In this document: piece after piece, positions 49,750-59,779 of the stretch
Numbering within the stretch: the stretch's first letter is position 1
How the letters are laid out: every line of letters starts with the position of its first letter
Assembly (NCBI RefSeq): GCF_001742165.1
Contig: NZ_CP016442.1
Location: forward strand, 2,790,001 to 2,854,000
DNA length: 64,000 bases
Direction of reading: 5' to 3'
Source of the DNA: Burkholderia stabilis
GTDB taxonomy: Bacteria > Pseudomonadota > Gammaproteobacteria > Burkholderiales > Burkholderiaceae
Made by a program: the position numbers and the translations under genes
Notes under the pieces: generated by a model
Database searches by the model: none
Told to the model about the DNA's origin: nothing
The model's input: only the letters and a program-made list of their open reading frames with translations

Positions 49750-50775
49750 ATGACAGACGCTACTTCCGCCCCCGCTTCTCCCGCCGGCCCGCCGTTTGCC
49801 GGCCTCACGCCCGAGTGCGTGCTCGACGCGCTCGACAGCGTGCTGATGCCGGCCGGCCTGCGCACCGACGGGCGCCTGCTCGCCCTCAACAGCTACGAAA
49901 ACCGCGTCTACCAGGTCGGCATCGAAGACGGCCCGCCGGTCGTCGCGAAGTTCTATCGCCCGGCGCGCTGGTCGGACGAAGCGATCCTCGAAGAGCACGC
50001 ATTCGTCGCCGAACTCGCCGCGCGCGAGATTCCGGCGGTGCCCGCGCGCGCGTTCGACGACGGCCGCACGCTGCACGCGTTCGACGGCTTTCGCTTCTCG
50101 ATCTTCGAGCGGCGCGGCGGCCGCGCACCCGATCTCGATCGCAGCGACACGCTCGAATGGCTCGGCCGCTTCATCGGCCGGATCCATGCGGTCGGCGCGA
50201 CGCAGCCGTATGTCGCGCGTCCCGTGCTCGACATCCGCACATTCGGCTACGAGCCGCGCGACTTCCTGCTCGCGCACGATTTCATTCCGGATGATGTACG
50301 GCCAGCCTACGAAACGGCGGTGACGCTCGCGCTCGAAGGCGTCGAGGCCGCGTTCGAGCGCGCGGGCGAAATCCGCCTGCTGCGCACCCACGGCGATTGC
50401 CATCCGAGCAACGTGCTGTGGACCGATGCCGGCCCGCATTTCGTCGACTTCGACGACAGCCGGATGGCGCCCGCGATCCAGGATCTGTGGCTGCTGCTGC
50501 CGGGCGATCGCGAAGGCGCGTCGCGCGCGCTCGCGGATCTGCTTGCCGGTTACGAGGATTTCTGCGAATTCGAGCCGCGCGAGCTGCATCTCGTCGAAGC
50601 GCTGCGCACGCTTCGGCTGATCCACTACGCGGCATGGCTCGCACGGCGCTGGGACGATCCCGCGTTTCCGGCCGCATTTCCGTGGTTCAACACGCATCGC
50701 TACTGGGAAGCGCGCGTGCTCGAACTGCGCGAACAGATCGGCGCGATGCAGGAAGGGCCGCTCTGGCCCGTGTGA
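49750..50775 (+). CDS. srkA: Stress-response serine/threonine kinase SrkA/YihE-like
   Basis: A 341-residue APH-fold kinase. The Brenner motif is in THGDCHPSNVLW (catalytic Asp), followed by the DFDDS motif, and the N-terminal PVVAKFYRP carries the ATP-binding Lys. YihE (SrkA) counters stress-induced death in E. coli; that role is inferred. Two start ATGs, 49741 and 49750, are possible, and the second is used here. It is convergent with the aldehyde dehydrogenase. Confidence 0.85.
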   Translation: MTDATSAPASPAGPPFAGLTPECVLDALDSVLMPAGLRTDGRLLALNSYENRVYQVGIEDGPPVVAKFYRPARWSDEAILEEHAFVAELAAREIPAVPARAFDDGRTLHAFDGFRFSIFERRGGRAPDLDRSDTLEWLGRFIGRIHAVGATQPYVARPVLDIRTFGYEPRDFLLAHDFIPDDVRPAYETAVTLALEGVEAAFERAGEIRLLRTHGDCHPSNVLWTDAGPHFVDFDDSRMAPAIQDLWLLLPGDREGASRALADLLAGYEDFCEFEPRELHLVEALRTLRLIHYAAWLARRWDDPAFPAAFPWFNTHRYWEARVLELREQIGAMQEGPLWPV

Positions 50776-50856
50776 CGGCGCGCGCGGCACCTGCGCCGCG
50801 CGGCATGCTGCAGCGGGCCGCGGCGCGATGCGCGCGGCCCGTCCGGTTCTTCCGGC

Positions 50857-52299
50857 TCAGAACTTCAACATCAGCTTGATCAGCGCGCCGAAGCGCTTGC
50901 CGTACGGCGGCGCGAGCAGGTTGCGTGCATTCAGGCGCGCCTGCGTGAGCACGGGCTTCATCTTCGAGAACGTCACGAAGCCGTCGTAGCCGTGATACGC
51001 GCCCATGCCGCTCGCGCCGACACCGCCGAACGGCAGGCTGCCGCACGCGATGTGCATCAGCGTTTCGTTGATCGACACGCCGCCCGAGATCGTTTCGCGC
51101 ATCACGCGGTCGATCGTGCCGCCATCCTCGTCGAACAGGTAGAGCGCCAGCGGACGCGGGCGCGCATTCACGTATGCGATCGCCTCGTCGAGCCGTTCGT
51201 ACGGCACGAGCGGCAGCAGCGGCCCGAAGATTTCCTCCTGCATCAGCTGCGACGCAGCCGGCACCTGCGTGACCGCGCACGGCACGAAGCGGCGCGATGC
51301 AGGGTCGGACTGTGCGTCGGACAGCGGATGCAATTGCGCGCCGGCCGCCTGCGCGTCGCTCGCGAGTTGCTGCAGCCGCGCGTAATGGCGCGGTGACACG
51401 ATCGTCGTGTAATCGCCGTTGGCCGACAGGTCGGGATACATCTTCGCGAACCGCGCCCGCGCGCGCTCGATGAACGCGGCTTCCATGCCGCGCGGCAGCA
51501 GGACGTAGTCGGGCGCGATGCAGGTCTGACCGGCGTTCAGCGTCTTGCCCGCGACGATCGCGTCGACCGCTGCGTCGAAGCGCGCGTTCGGCCCGACGAT
51601 CGCCGGCGATTTGCCGCCGAGCTCGAGCGTGACCGGCGTGAGGTTGTCGGCGGCCGCGCGCATCACGTGGCGGCCGACGTGCGTCGAGCCGGTGAACAGC
51701 AGATGATCGAACGGCAGCCCGCTGAACGCGGCGCCGACCTCCGCGTCGCCGTTCACGACCGCGACGTGGTCGCGCGCGAAGGTCTTCGCGATCAGCTGCT
51801 CGAACAGTGCCGACGTGCGCGGCGTCAGCTCGGACATCTTGACGATCGCGCGGTTGCCGGCGGCGAGCGCACAGATCAGCGGGCCGGCCGCGAGCAGCAC
51901 CGGATAGTTCCACGGCACGACGATGCCGACCACGCCGAGCGGCTGCGGAATCACCTTCGCGCGCGCCGGGCGCAGCCACTTGTTCATCGGCTTGCGGATC
52001 GGCTTCATCCAGCGCTTGCCGTGCTTGAGCGCGTCGTCGATCTCTTCCTTCGCCATCCAGATTTCCGATAGCAGCACTTCCTGCTTCGCACGATGGCCGA
52101 AGTCGGCGCTGATCGCTTCGGCGAGCGCGTCCGCATGGTCGATCAGCATCGTGCGCAGCGCGCGCAGGTGCTGCACGCGCGTTTCCCATGCCGGATAGGG
52201 CGCGCGCAGGTAGGCAGCACGCTGGTCGCGCAGCAGCGACGTCAGCGCATCGACCGACGGTACTGCTTGCGGGGCCAGTTCGGGCAGGTCGTTCTTCAT
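50857..52299 (-). CDS. Coniferyl aldehyde dehydrogenase-type ALDH
   Basis: A 480-residue NAD(P)-linked aldehyde dehydrogenase of the coniferyl aldehyde (CalB) type. The general base Glu is in LELGGKSPAI and the catalytic Cys in NAGQTCIAPDY; NYPVLLAAGP and TGSTHVGRHV fit the cofactor fold. The last 40 residues form an amphipathic tail (PPYGKRFGALIKLMLKF) seen in this subgroup. It is divergent from the GMC oxidoreductase, a common coupling of alcohol and aldehyde oxidation. Confidence 0.85.
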   Translation of the reverse strand: MKNDLPELAPQAVPSVDALTSLLRDQRAAYLRAPYPAWETRVQHLRALRTMLIDHADALAEAISADFGHRAKQEVLLSEIWMAKEEIDDALKHGKRWMKPIRKPMNKWLRPARAKVIPQPLGVVGIVVPWNYPVLLAAGPLICALAAGNRAIVKMSELTPRTSALFEQLIAKTFARDHVAVVNGDAEVGAAFSGLPFDHLLFTGSTHVGRHVMRAAADNLTPVTLELGGKSPAIVGPNARFDAAVDAIVAGKTLNAGQTCIAPDYVLLPRGMEAAFIERARARFAKMYPDLSANGDYTTIVSPRHYARLQQLASDAQAAGAQLHPLSDAQSDPASRRFVPCAVTQVPAASQLMQEEIFGPLLPLVPYERLDEAIAYVNARPRPLALYLFDEDGGTIDRVMRETISGGVSINETLMHIACGSLPFGGVGASGMGAYHGYDGFVTFSKMKPVLTQARLNARNLLAPPYGKRFGALIKLMLKF

Positions 52300-53020
52300 G
52301 TCGTCTCCTCCAGTTGGGCCTGGCTGGTCGGCCGGCCGTCACGCCGCACGCGCGCGCTCGGCGAGCGCGGCGACGCGGATCGGGGTGGTGCGCGTCGCAC
52401 GGCGCGGGGCCGGATGCGACGTGCGCTCGAAAACCGGTTGCTGCGTGCGGCGGGCGTCGCATCCGCGCGACGGTATCCGCATCCGAAAGCCGTGTTGCTG
52501 CGCATGCGCGGGCGGTGCGATGCGACCGTTGCCGGGCACGTGCTGCCGCCGCGCGCTCGCTTGCCGGCGCACCGAAGCGGGGCGGCGCGGCGCGCACGCC
52601 GATACGGGCCGCTGCGCGCCGTGCCGCTGCGGCGACACGCCGTCCAAACGGTCGGCGACGACACGTACCGTTCGATTTCGATCGGCCGCGCGCATGACGC
52701 TGCAGGTTCCCGCGCGGGCGGCCGTTTGAAATGAAATACGGGCTGCGCGCGTCGCATCCGGATGACCCGGTCGGCACATGGCCTGCAGAACGTCGCGCTG
52801 CATCGTCGTCACGCCCGTTTCGCGACGGATCGGCTTCTCGCGGCCGGCGCATCGCGCAAAGCGAATCGATACATCTTAAATTTAGTTCACGCGGGCGTTT
52901 AGAGGAATCGCTCTTGAATCCGCGCGCCGCGCGCGTGACGGCCATTCCTACAATGCCCGAACATTACAGGCGGAAGCCGGGCCGCGCCGGGCGCCGTTCA
53001 TGACACGAAGGAGACGTGAC
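52300..53020. other. Intergenic region between ALDH and GMC genes
   Basis: No gene is supported in 721 bp; ORFs on both strands are Arg/Ala/Pro-rich with no domain. An AT-rich island at about 52855-52920 (AATCGATACATCTTAAATTT type) is likely to carry the promoter of the GMC gene and perhaps the ALDH. No regulator gene sits here. Confidence 0.4.
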
Positions 53021-54658
53021 ATGCAATACGACTACATCATCGTTGGCGGCGGATCGGGCGGGTCGAGCCTGGCAGGACGCCTCGCCGATGCATGCCCCGA
53101 CGCGACCATCGCGCTGATCGAGGCCGGCTCGCACTCGGAGCGCAACCTGCTCGTCAACATGCCGGTCGGCATCGCGGCGCTGGTGCCGTTCAAGCTCGGC
53201 ACCAACTACGGTTACGAGACGGTGCCGCAGCCGGGCCTCGGCGGGCGGCGCGGCTACCAGCCGCGCGGGCGCGGGATGGGCGGCTCGAGCGCGATCAACG
53301 CGATGATCTATACGCGCGGCCACCCGGGCGACTACGACGAATGGGCACAGCTCGGCGCGACGGGCTGGGGCTGGCAGGACGTGCTGCCGTACTTCCGCCG
53401 CGCGGAAGGCAACGCGCGCGGCGCCGATGCGTGGCACGGCGCGGACGGCCCGCTGTCGGTGTCGGATCTGCGCTTTCGCAATCCGTTCTCCGAACGATTC
53501 ATCCAGGCCGCGCACGCCGCGGGTTATCCGCTGAACGACGACTTCAACGGCGCGACGCAGGAAGGCGTCGGCTTCTATCAGGTCACACACCGCGACGGCT
53601 CGCGCTGCAGCGTCGCGCGCGCTTACATCTACGGCCGCAACCGGCCGAACCTGCACGTGATCACCGATGCGACGGTGCTGCGCGTCGGCTTCGACGGCAA
53701 GCGCGCGGTCGGCGTCGCGGTATCGCGCAACGGGCGCGTCGAGACGCTCGGCGCACGCGCGGAAGTGATCCTGTCGGCCGGCGCGTTCAATTCGCCGCAA
53801 CTGCTGATGTGTTCGGGGATCGGCCCGGCGGAGCAATTGCGCCGGCACGGGATCGCGGTGGTGCAGGACGCACCGGACGTCGGCACCAACCTGATCGACC
53901 ACATCGACTTCATCATCAACACGCGCGTGAATTCGTCGGAGCTGGTCGGCGTGTGCCTGCGCGGGATCGCGAAGATGACGCCCGCGCTCGCGCGCTATTT
54001 CTCGAGCCGCACCGGGATGATGACGAGCAACGTCGCGGAGGCCGGCGGCTTCATCAAGAGCGATCCGTCGCTCGATCGTCCCGACCTGCAGCTGCATTTC
54101 TGCACGGCGCTCGTCGACGACCACAACCGCAAGATGCACTGGGGGTTCGGCTATTCGCTGCACGTATGCGCGCTGCGGCCGTACAGCCGTGGCACGGTGG
54201 CGCTCGCGAGCGGCGATGCGCGCGAGGCGCCGCTGATCGATCCGCGCTTCTTCAGTGATACGCGCGATCTCGACCTGCTCGTGCGCGGCACGCAGGCGAT
54301 GCGCCGGATCCTGTCGCAGGCGCCGCTCGCGTCGCAGGGCGGGCGCGAGCTGTACACGCGGGCGGACCAGAGCGAAGCCGAGCTGCGCGCGACGATCGTC
54401 GCGCATGCCGACACGATCTATCACCCGGTCGGCACGTGCCGGATGGGTTCCGATGCCCGCGCGGTCGTCGATCCGCAATTGCGCGTGCGCGGCGTCGAAG
54501 GATTGCGCGTGGTGGATGCGTCGGTGATGCCGACGCTCGTCGGCGGGAACACGAATGCGCCGTCGGTGATGATCGGCGAACGCGCGGCGGATTTCATCGT
54601 CGCGGCGCGCAAGGGCGGTGTGCCGCGCGGCGAGGCGGCCGCGGTGCACGGCCGCTGA
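53021..54658 (+). CDS. GMC-family FAD oxidoreductase (AlkJ/BetA-like)
   Basis: A 545-residue flavoprotein dehydrogenase. The FAD motif YIIVGGGSGGSSLAGRL is at the N-terminus, GMGGSSAINAM follows at about 88-98, and the C-terminus has the catalytic His in YHPVGTCRMG. Such enzymes oxidise alcohols or choline to aldehydes, passing electrons to quinone. The substrate is unknown; choline dehydrogenase is one option but no betaine genes are here. The ATG at 53021 has AAGGAG 9 nt upstream. It is divergent from the aldehyde dehydrogenase and so may feed it. Confidence 0.87.
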   Translation: MQYDYIIVGGGSGGSSLAGRLADACPDATIALIEAGSHSERNLLVNMPVGIAALVPFKLGTNYGYETVPQPGLGGRRGYQPRGRGMGGSSAINAMIYTRGHPGDYDEWAQLGATGWGWQDVLPYFRRAEGNARGADAWHGADGPLSVSDLRFRNPFSERFIQAAHAAGYPLNDDFNGATQEGVGFYQVTHRDGSRCSVARAYIYGRNRPNLHVITDATVLRVGFDGKRAVGVAVSRNGRVETLGARAEVILSAGAFNSPQLLMCSGIGPAEQLRRHGIAVVQDAPDVGTNLIDHIDFIINTRVNSSELVGVCLRGIAKMTPALARYFSSRTGMMTSNVAEAGGFIKSDPSLDRPDLQLHFCTALVDDHNRKMHWGFGYSLHVCALRPYSRGTVALASGDAREAPLIDPRFFSDTRDLDLLVRGTQAMRRILSQAPLASQGGRELYTRADQSEAELRATIVAHADTIYHPVGTCRMGSDARAVVDPQLRVRGVEGLRVVDASVMPTLVGGNTNAPSVMIGERAADFIVAARKGGVPRGEAAAVHGR

Positions 54659-54685
54659 GCGGCGCGCGCACCCGGGCAGCCATGC

Positions 54686-56059
54686 TCAGGCGAACGTATC
54701 GACGAGGCCCGCGCGGCTCACGCGCGTGGCGGCCGGTGCGGATTGCGCAGCGTCGGCCGGTGCATCGACGGCTGACGATCCGCCGTTCCCGCGCCGCGGC
54801 GACTGGCCGCCGGCGAAGGTCTGTTGCGGGTTCTGCTGCTGTTGTTGCGATGCGAAACCGCCGTCGCTGACGGTCGCGCTGCCGAGCCCGAGCCCGCCTG
54901 CTTCCATCGCTTCACGCAGCTTCGGCAGCGCGGCTTCGACCGCGTCGCGCACCTGCGCGTGCTGCGACACGAACAACGCGTGCGCGTGATTGTCGGCGAC
55001 GCGCAGCACGACCTGCAGCGGCCCGAGATCGGGCGGGTTGAGCGTCAGCTCGGCGCTCTGCTGGTGCGCATTCGACAGGAACACGACCTTCTGGCTCAGC
55101 GCGTCCGTCCAGTCGGGAGTGCCGACGTGCGGGGCGAGCACGTGTGCGTTGGCGGCGGCGATCGCGCCGGCGGCCGGCGACAGCTGCAGGTTCGCCTGCG
55201 CCGCAGCCGCGGCCGTTGCGCCGGCCGCGAGCGTCGCGCTGGCGGCCGGATCGGTCGCGTCGCTGGCTGCCGCGAGCGCATGCTGCGCGCCGGACTGTGC
55301 ATTCGCGGCGGCCTGCAGTGCCTGCGCGGTGGCCTGCGCCGGCTGCTGCGTGGCGATCGCGCCTTTCGCGTCGGCGAGCGTGCGGTCGAACGTCGGCACC
55401 TTCGGCATCAGCGGCGCGGTGGCGGCGTTGCCCGATGCAGCCGATGCCGATGCCGGTGCTGCAGCGGCCGACGCCGTCGAGCCGGTCGCGGGCATCGCGA
55501 TCGCGCCCGCGCCGTCCGTCAGCCTGGCGAGCGCCGCTTGCAGCGCGTCACGGCCGGACGCCGTAGCGGCCGGCTGGGCGGCCACATCCTTCGCCGCGTG
55601 ATCCGCCAGCGTGGCCGTCGCGTCGGGCTGGCCGGACACGGCCGTCTTTTGCGCGGCGGCAGCGGCGGCGGCGGCATCAGGTGTCGCCGCGTTGTCCGCG
55701 CGCGCCTGCAGTTGCGCCTGCACGGCCGCGGCGGCCGCGAGCGCGGCGGCGTCGGGGTTGGCGGTGGCGGTCGTGTCGTCGGTCGACTTGTCGTCGTTCG
55801 TGTCGGACGGCTTCGCGGCGGCGGCCGGCGTCGACGCAGCCTGCATCGTCGACGCATCCGGCGCGGCGGTATTCGTCGCGTCGCGACGCGTGACGACGCT
55901 TTGCTTCAGCGTCTGCGCGAACGGCACGGCGGCCGGGGTGGTTGAAGCGGTCGACGCGTCGTTGCCGGCGGCGGCGCCGGACGAACCCGAGCCGCGGACG
56001 GCCTTGATTGCGGCGCCGGCGGTGTCGAGCAGTGCGCCGAGCAGGGGCAGGGGAGGCAT
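54686..56059 (-). CDS. fliK: Flagellar hook-length control protein FliK
   Basis: A 457-residue secreted molecular ruler and substrate-switch protein. The first two thirds (1-310) are Ala/Thr/Asp-rich low complexity, as in FliK; the C-terminal FliK domain (about 325-420) has the VVLRVADNHAHALFVSQHAQVRD type core, LNPPDLGPL and a Gln-rich stretch. It ends fliF-G-H-I-J-K on minus. The ATG at 56059 has a GGAGG-type site. It is convergent, 27 bp from the GMC gene stop. Confidence 0.93.
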   Translation of the reverse strand: MPPLPLLGALLDTAGAAIKAVRGSGSSGAAAGNDASTASTTPAAVPFAQTLKQSVVTRRDATNTAAPDASTMQAASTPAAAAKPSDTNDDKSTDDTTATANPDAAALAAAAAVQAQLQARADNAATPDAAAAAAAAQKTAVSGQPDATATLADHAAKDVAAQPAATASGRDALQAALARLTDGAGAIAMPATGSTASAAAAPASASAASGNAATAPLMPKVPTFDRTLADAKGAIATQQPAQATAQALQAAANAQSGAQHALAAASDATDPAASATLAAGATAAAAAQANLQLSPAAGAIAAANAHVLAPHVGTPDWTDALSQKVVFLSNAHQQSAELTLNPPDLGPLQVVLRVADNHAHALFVSQHAQVRDAVEAALPKLREAMEAGGLGLGSATVSDGGFASQQQQQNPQQTFAGGQSPRRGNGGSSAVDAPADAAQSAPAATRVSRAGLVDTFA

Positions 56060-56090
56060 GACGGTTCTCTCGTTCGAATGCGGTGGTCGG

Positions 56091-56549
56091 TTACGACGAG
56101 CGGGCCGCGTCGGCCCGCATGCGCAGGATCTTCGCGGCGTGTTCGTCGGCATCGCGCTGTTCGCGCCGCGCGTCGCGCTGCGCTTCCTGCGCGACGCCGC
56201 GCGCCTGCAGGATTTCATACGAGCCGACGGTGCGTTTCTTCTGTTGCCAGTTCGGGCGCGCCTCGTCGATGCGGACTTCGGCCGCGGCCAGCACATTGCG
56301 CTGTTGCAGGATCGCGGCGTCGAGCGTGTCGATGAATGCCTGGAAATTGCGCCAGTTGCCGGCCGGCATCCCGTTCTGCGCGGATTGCGAGAAGCGGGCG
56401 TGGTATTCGTCGCGATAGTGCAGCAGCGCGTCGAGCTGTTCGGCGGCCGCGGTGCGGTCGCGTTGCGCGGTGCCGAGCTGCTTCGCGGCCATGTCGAGGT
56501 CTTCCTGCGCGCGGTCGAGCAGCAGCTGAAGGGGAAAGCCGTGAGCCAT
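56091..56549 (-). CDS. fliJ: Flagellar export chaperone/ATPase stalk FliJ
   Basis: A 152-residue coiled-coil protein that acts with the FliI ATPase in flagellar export. It starts MAHGFPLQLLLDRAQEDLDMAAKQL and is largely helical with heptad-like Leu/Ala spacing (about 10-135), including QKKRTVGSYEIL. It lies 5 bp after the fliI stop and 31 bp before fliK. Confidence 0.92.
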   Translation of the reverse strand: MAHGFPLQLLLDRAQEDLDMAAKQLGTAQRDRTAAAEQLDALLHYRDEYHARFSQSAQNGMPAGNWRNFQAFIDTLDAAILQQRNVLAAAEVRIDEARPNWQQKKRTVGSYEILQARGVAQEAQRDARREQRDADEHAAKILRMRADAARSS

Positions 56550-56554
56550 CTGGA

Positions 56555-58111
56555 TCAGCCTCCGTAAGCGTCGAACAGCGCATCGAGCCCGGCGAGGCTC
56601 GATGCGAATGGCGCGCATTCGCGAAAGCCCTGCTGCAGGAACGATTCGATGCGCGGATAGAGCGCGATCGCGCGGTCGAGCTGTGCGTCGCGGCCGGGCG
56701 CGTACGCGCCGACCGCGATCAGGTCGCGATTGCGCTGGTAGCGCGACAGCATCTGCTTGAACTGCCGCACGTGGTCGAGATGCGTTTCGTCGATCAGCGC
56801 GGTCATCGCGCGGCTGATCGACGCCTCGATGTCGATCGCCGGATAGTGGCCGGCTTCGGCGAGCGTGCGCGACAGCACGATGTGGCCGTCGAGGATCGCG
56901 CGTGCCGAATCGGCGATCGGGTCCTGCTGGTCGTCGCCTTCGGTCAGCACCGTGTAGAACGCGGTGATCGAGCCGCCGCCTTCGGGCCCGTTGCCGGTGC
57001 GCTCGACGAGCGCGGGCAGCTTCGCGAACACCGACGGCGGATAGCCCTTCGTCGCGGGCGGCTCGCCGATCGCCAGCGCGATCTCGCGCTGCGCCATCGC
57101 GTAGCGCGTCAGCGAATCCATCAGCAGCAGCACGTGCTTGCCCTGGTCGCGGAAATACTCGGCGAGCGACGTCGCGTAGGCCGCGCCCTGCATCCGCAGC
57201 AGCGGCGACACGTCGGCCGGCGCGGCGACGACGACCGAGCGCGCGAGCCCGTCCTCACCGAGGATCTGTTCGATGAATTCCTTCACTTCGCGACCGCGTT
57301 CGCCGATCAGCCCGATCACGATCACTTCGGCGCTCGTGTAGCGCGCCATCGTGCCGAGCAGCACCGACTTGCCGACGCCGGAGCCCGCGAACAGGCCCAT
57401 CCGCTGGCCGCGGCCGACGGTGAGCAGCGCGTTGATCGCACGCACGCCGACGTCGAGCACGTGGTGGATCGGCTCGCGTTCGAGCGGGTTGATCGACGGC
57501 GCGGACAGCGGCGCGTCGACCTTCGACGCGAGCGGGCCGAGGCCGTCGAGCGGGCGGCCCGATGCGTCGACCACACGCCCGAGCATTTCCCAGCCGACCG
57601 GCAGGCGCTTCGCGCCCGCGAGCGGATCGGCGACGGGCGCGCTTTCGCGCGGCCACACGCGCGCGCCGGGCAGCACGCCGGCGACGTCGGTGGTCGGCAT
57701 CAGGAACAGGCGGTCGCCGGCGAAGCCGACGACTTCCGCTTCCGCGTGCGACAGCGTGCTGCCGGGCGGCAATTCGATCGTGCATTCGGCGCCGACCGAC
57801 AGGCGCAACCCGATCGCTTCGAGCACGAGGCCCGCCGCGCGCGTGAGGCGCCCGCACGGCCGCAGCGGCAGCGCACGGTGGCTGCGCGACGCGAGGCCGT
57901 TCAGGTGCGTGCGCCAAAGCGCGAGATGCGGGTTGTGCGGCGCGCGCGGCGTGATGTCGGGGGCGGCCGAAGCGGCGCCCGTGCCCGCGCCGGCATGTGC
58001 CGTCGTGTCGTGCGCGGCCTCAGAGGCGGCGGGGCCGAACGACGCGAGCGCGAGTTCGCGTTCGAGCGGCGTCATACCGTCGTGCGCGAGCGATTCGGGC
58101 GGCCGCGTCAC
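56555..58111 (-). CDS. fliI: Flagellum-specific ATPase FliI
   Basis: A 518-residue hexameric ATPase that energises flagellar protein export. Walker A is [11 protein letters not shown], Walker [13 protein letters not shown], and an [13 protein letters not shown] block follows. The start is the GTG at 58111, which overlaps the fliH TGA (GTGA); the next in-frame ATG at 58075 is an alternative. The N-terminal part of about 60 residues is longer and more Ala-rich than in E. coli. Confidence 0.94.
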   Translation of the reverse strand: MTRPPESLAHDGMTPLERELALASFGPAASEAAHDTTAHAGAGTGAASAAPDITPRAPHNPHLALWRTHLNGLASRSHRALPLRPCGRLTRAAGLVLEAIGLRLSVGAECTIELPPGSTLSHAEAEVVGFAGDRLFLMPTTDVAGVLPGARVWPRESAPVADPLAGAKRLPVGWEMLGRVVDASGRPLDGLGPLASKVDAPLSAPSINPLEREPIHHVLDVGVRAINALLTVGRGQRMGLFAGSGVGKSVLLGTMARYTSAEVIVIGLIGERGREVKEFIEQILGEDGLARSVVVAAPADVSPLLRMQGAAYATSLAEYFRDQGKHVLLLMDSLTRYAMAQREIALAIGEPPATKGYPPSVFAKLPALVERTGNGPEGGGSITAFYTVLTEGDDQQDPIADSARAILDGHIVLSRTLAEAGHYPAIDIEASISRAMTALIDETHLDHVRQFKQMLSRYQRNRDLIAVGAYAPGRDAQLDRAIALYPRIESFLQQGFRECAPFASSLAGLDALFDAYGG

Positions 58112-58791
58112 CACGTGCTCACCTTGCCGATCGCGGCGGCGACGCGCTGCCAGCGCGTGGGCAGCGTCGCGTCCACCTCGCCGGTCGCGGCGTGCGCGCG
58201 GCAGCCGCCGCGCTCGATCGACGCGTCGGTGCGCACGTTCCAGCCGAGCGTATCGAGGTCGTCCTGCAGGTAGGCTTCGACGACGGGCAGGTCGGCCGGA
58301 TTCACCGCGAGATGCGGTGCGCCGGCGAGCGCGGGTTCGGCCGCGAGCACGTCGCGCACGGCCGCGACGAGCGCGGCCGGGTCGTGCTTCACGTGCTGGC
58401 GCACGACCTGCTGCGCGATGTCGAGTGCGAGTTGCGCGATGTCGGATGCAAGGTCGTGTTCGACGGTCGACACGGCCTCGCGGAAGGACGCGGCGAGCGC
58501 GGCAAGCTGCGCGGCCTGTTCGCGCGCGTCGGCCTGGCCGGCTTCGAAACCCTGTTCGCGGCCCTGCTCGAAACCGGCCTGGTAGCCGAGCGCCTGGCCT
58601 TCGACGTGGCCGGCCGCATGGCCTTCGGCATGCGCGGCGTCGCGTACGCGCTGCAGTTCCTCGGCGAGCGCGGCGGCGGCGGCGGCCGCGTCGTCGGGCG
58701 GAGGCGGCGGCGGGGGCGGGTCGAACGACGCCATTTCCCACCGCTGGTACGCGGTGAGGGTGCCCGCGCGATCGCTCGCCGAATCAGACAT
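58108..58791 (-). CDS. fliH: Flagellar assembly protein FliH
   Basis: A 227-residue stator of the export ATPase. After a Pro/Ala-rich segment (24-40, with eight Pro in a row) comes a GxxxG run (about 57-88: [18 protein letters not shown] type), typical of FliH stalk helices, and a C-terminal domain that binds FliI. Its stop overlaps fliI and its start overlaps fliG by 8 nt. Confidence 0.92.
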   Translation of the reverse strand: MSDSASDRAGTLTAYQRWEMASFDPPPPPPPPDDAAAAAAALAEELQRVRDAAHAEGHAAGHVEGQALGYQAGFEQGREQGFEAGQADAREQAAQLAALAASFREAVSTVEHDLASDIAQLALDIAQQVVRQHVKHDPAALVAAVRDVLAAEPALAGAPHLAVNPADLPVVEAYLQDDLDTLGWNVRTDASIERGGCRAHAATGEVDATLPTRWQRVAAAIGKVSTW

Positions 58792-59779
58792 ACGCGTCTT
58801 CCGCCTTGCCGCCGATCACGATCTGGCCGCTCTCGGCGAGGTTGCGCACGATCTGCAGGATGCGGCGCTGCTGCGTCTCGACTTCGGATACGCGCACCGG
58901 GCCGCGCGCGTCGAGATCCTCGGCGAGCAGTTCGGCCGCACGCTGCGACATGTTCGCGAGGAACTTCTGGCGCAGCGCGGGCGGTGCGCCCTTCAGCGCG
59001 ATGATGAGCGTTTCCGATTCGACTTCCTTCAGCACCATCTGGATCGCGCGATCCTCGAGCTCCAGCAGGTTCTCGAACACGAACATCTGGTCGACGATCT
59101 TCTGCGCGAGGTCGGCGTCGTACTGGCGCACGCTTTCGAGCACGCCTTCCTCATGCACGCTCGTCATGAAGTTCAGGATCTCGGCCGCGGTGCGGATGCC
59201 GCCCATCGGGCTGCGCTTCAGGTTGTCGCTGCCGGACAGCAGGCCCGTCAGCACGTCGTCGAGCTCGCGCAGCGCGGCCGGCTGGATGCCGTCGAGCGTC
59301 GCGATCCGCAGCATCACGTCGTTGCGCAGCCGCTCGACGAAGCACGACGCGATCTCGGACGCCTGGTCGCGGTCGAGGTGCACGAGGATCGTCGCGATGA
59401 TCTGCGGATGCTCGTTCTTGATCAGTTCGGCCACGGCGCCCGAGTCCATCCACTTCAGGCCCTCGATGCCGCTCGTGTCGCTGCCCTGCAGGATGCGGTC
59501 GATCAGCACGCCGGCCTTGTCCTCGCCGAGCGCCTTCGTCAGCACCGAGCGGATGTAGTCGCTCGAATCGAGCGACAGCGCGGTGTGCTGCTCGGCTTCC
59601 TTCACGAAGTCCTGCAGCACGTCCTCGACCTGCTCGCGCGTGACGTTCTTCAGCGCGGCCATCGCGGCGCCGATCTTCTGCACCTCGCGCGGCGCGAGGA
59701 ACTTGAATACCTGCGCGGCCTCTTCCTCGCCGATCGACATCAGCAGGAGCGCGCTCTTGGTCAAGCCTTCAGCGTTCAT
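58784..59779 (-). CDS. fliG: Flagellar motor switch protein FliG
   Basis: A 331-residue rotor protein that takes torque from MotA. The N-terminal domain binds FliF, ARM repeats form the middle, and the C-terminal domain has the charged torque helix (SQRAAELLAEDLDARGPVR). Its length is the family norm. The start overlaps the fliF stop by 11 nt. Confidence 0.95.
   Translation of the reverse strand: MNAEGLTKSALLLMSIGEEEAAQVFKFLAPREVQKIGAAMAALKNVTREQVEDVLQDFVKEAEQHTALSLDSSDYIRSVLTKALGEDKAGVLIDRILQGSDTSGIEGLKWMDSGAVAELIKNEHPQIIATILVHLDRDQASEIASCFVERLRNDVMLRIATLDGIQPAALRELDDVLTGLLSGSDNLKRSPMGGIRTAAEILNFMTSVHEEGVLESVRQYDADLAQKIVDQMFVFENLLELEDRAIQMVLKEVESETLIIALKGAPPALRQKFLANMSQRAAELLAEDLDARGPVRVSEVETQQRRILQIVRNLAESGQIVIGGKAEDAYV

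Noticed and set aside
52339..52812. Minus-strand 157-codon ORF between ALDH and GMC genes
   Set aside because: Arg/Ala/Pro-rich with no domain and no ribosome site; competing frames on the other strand are equally long.
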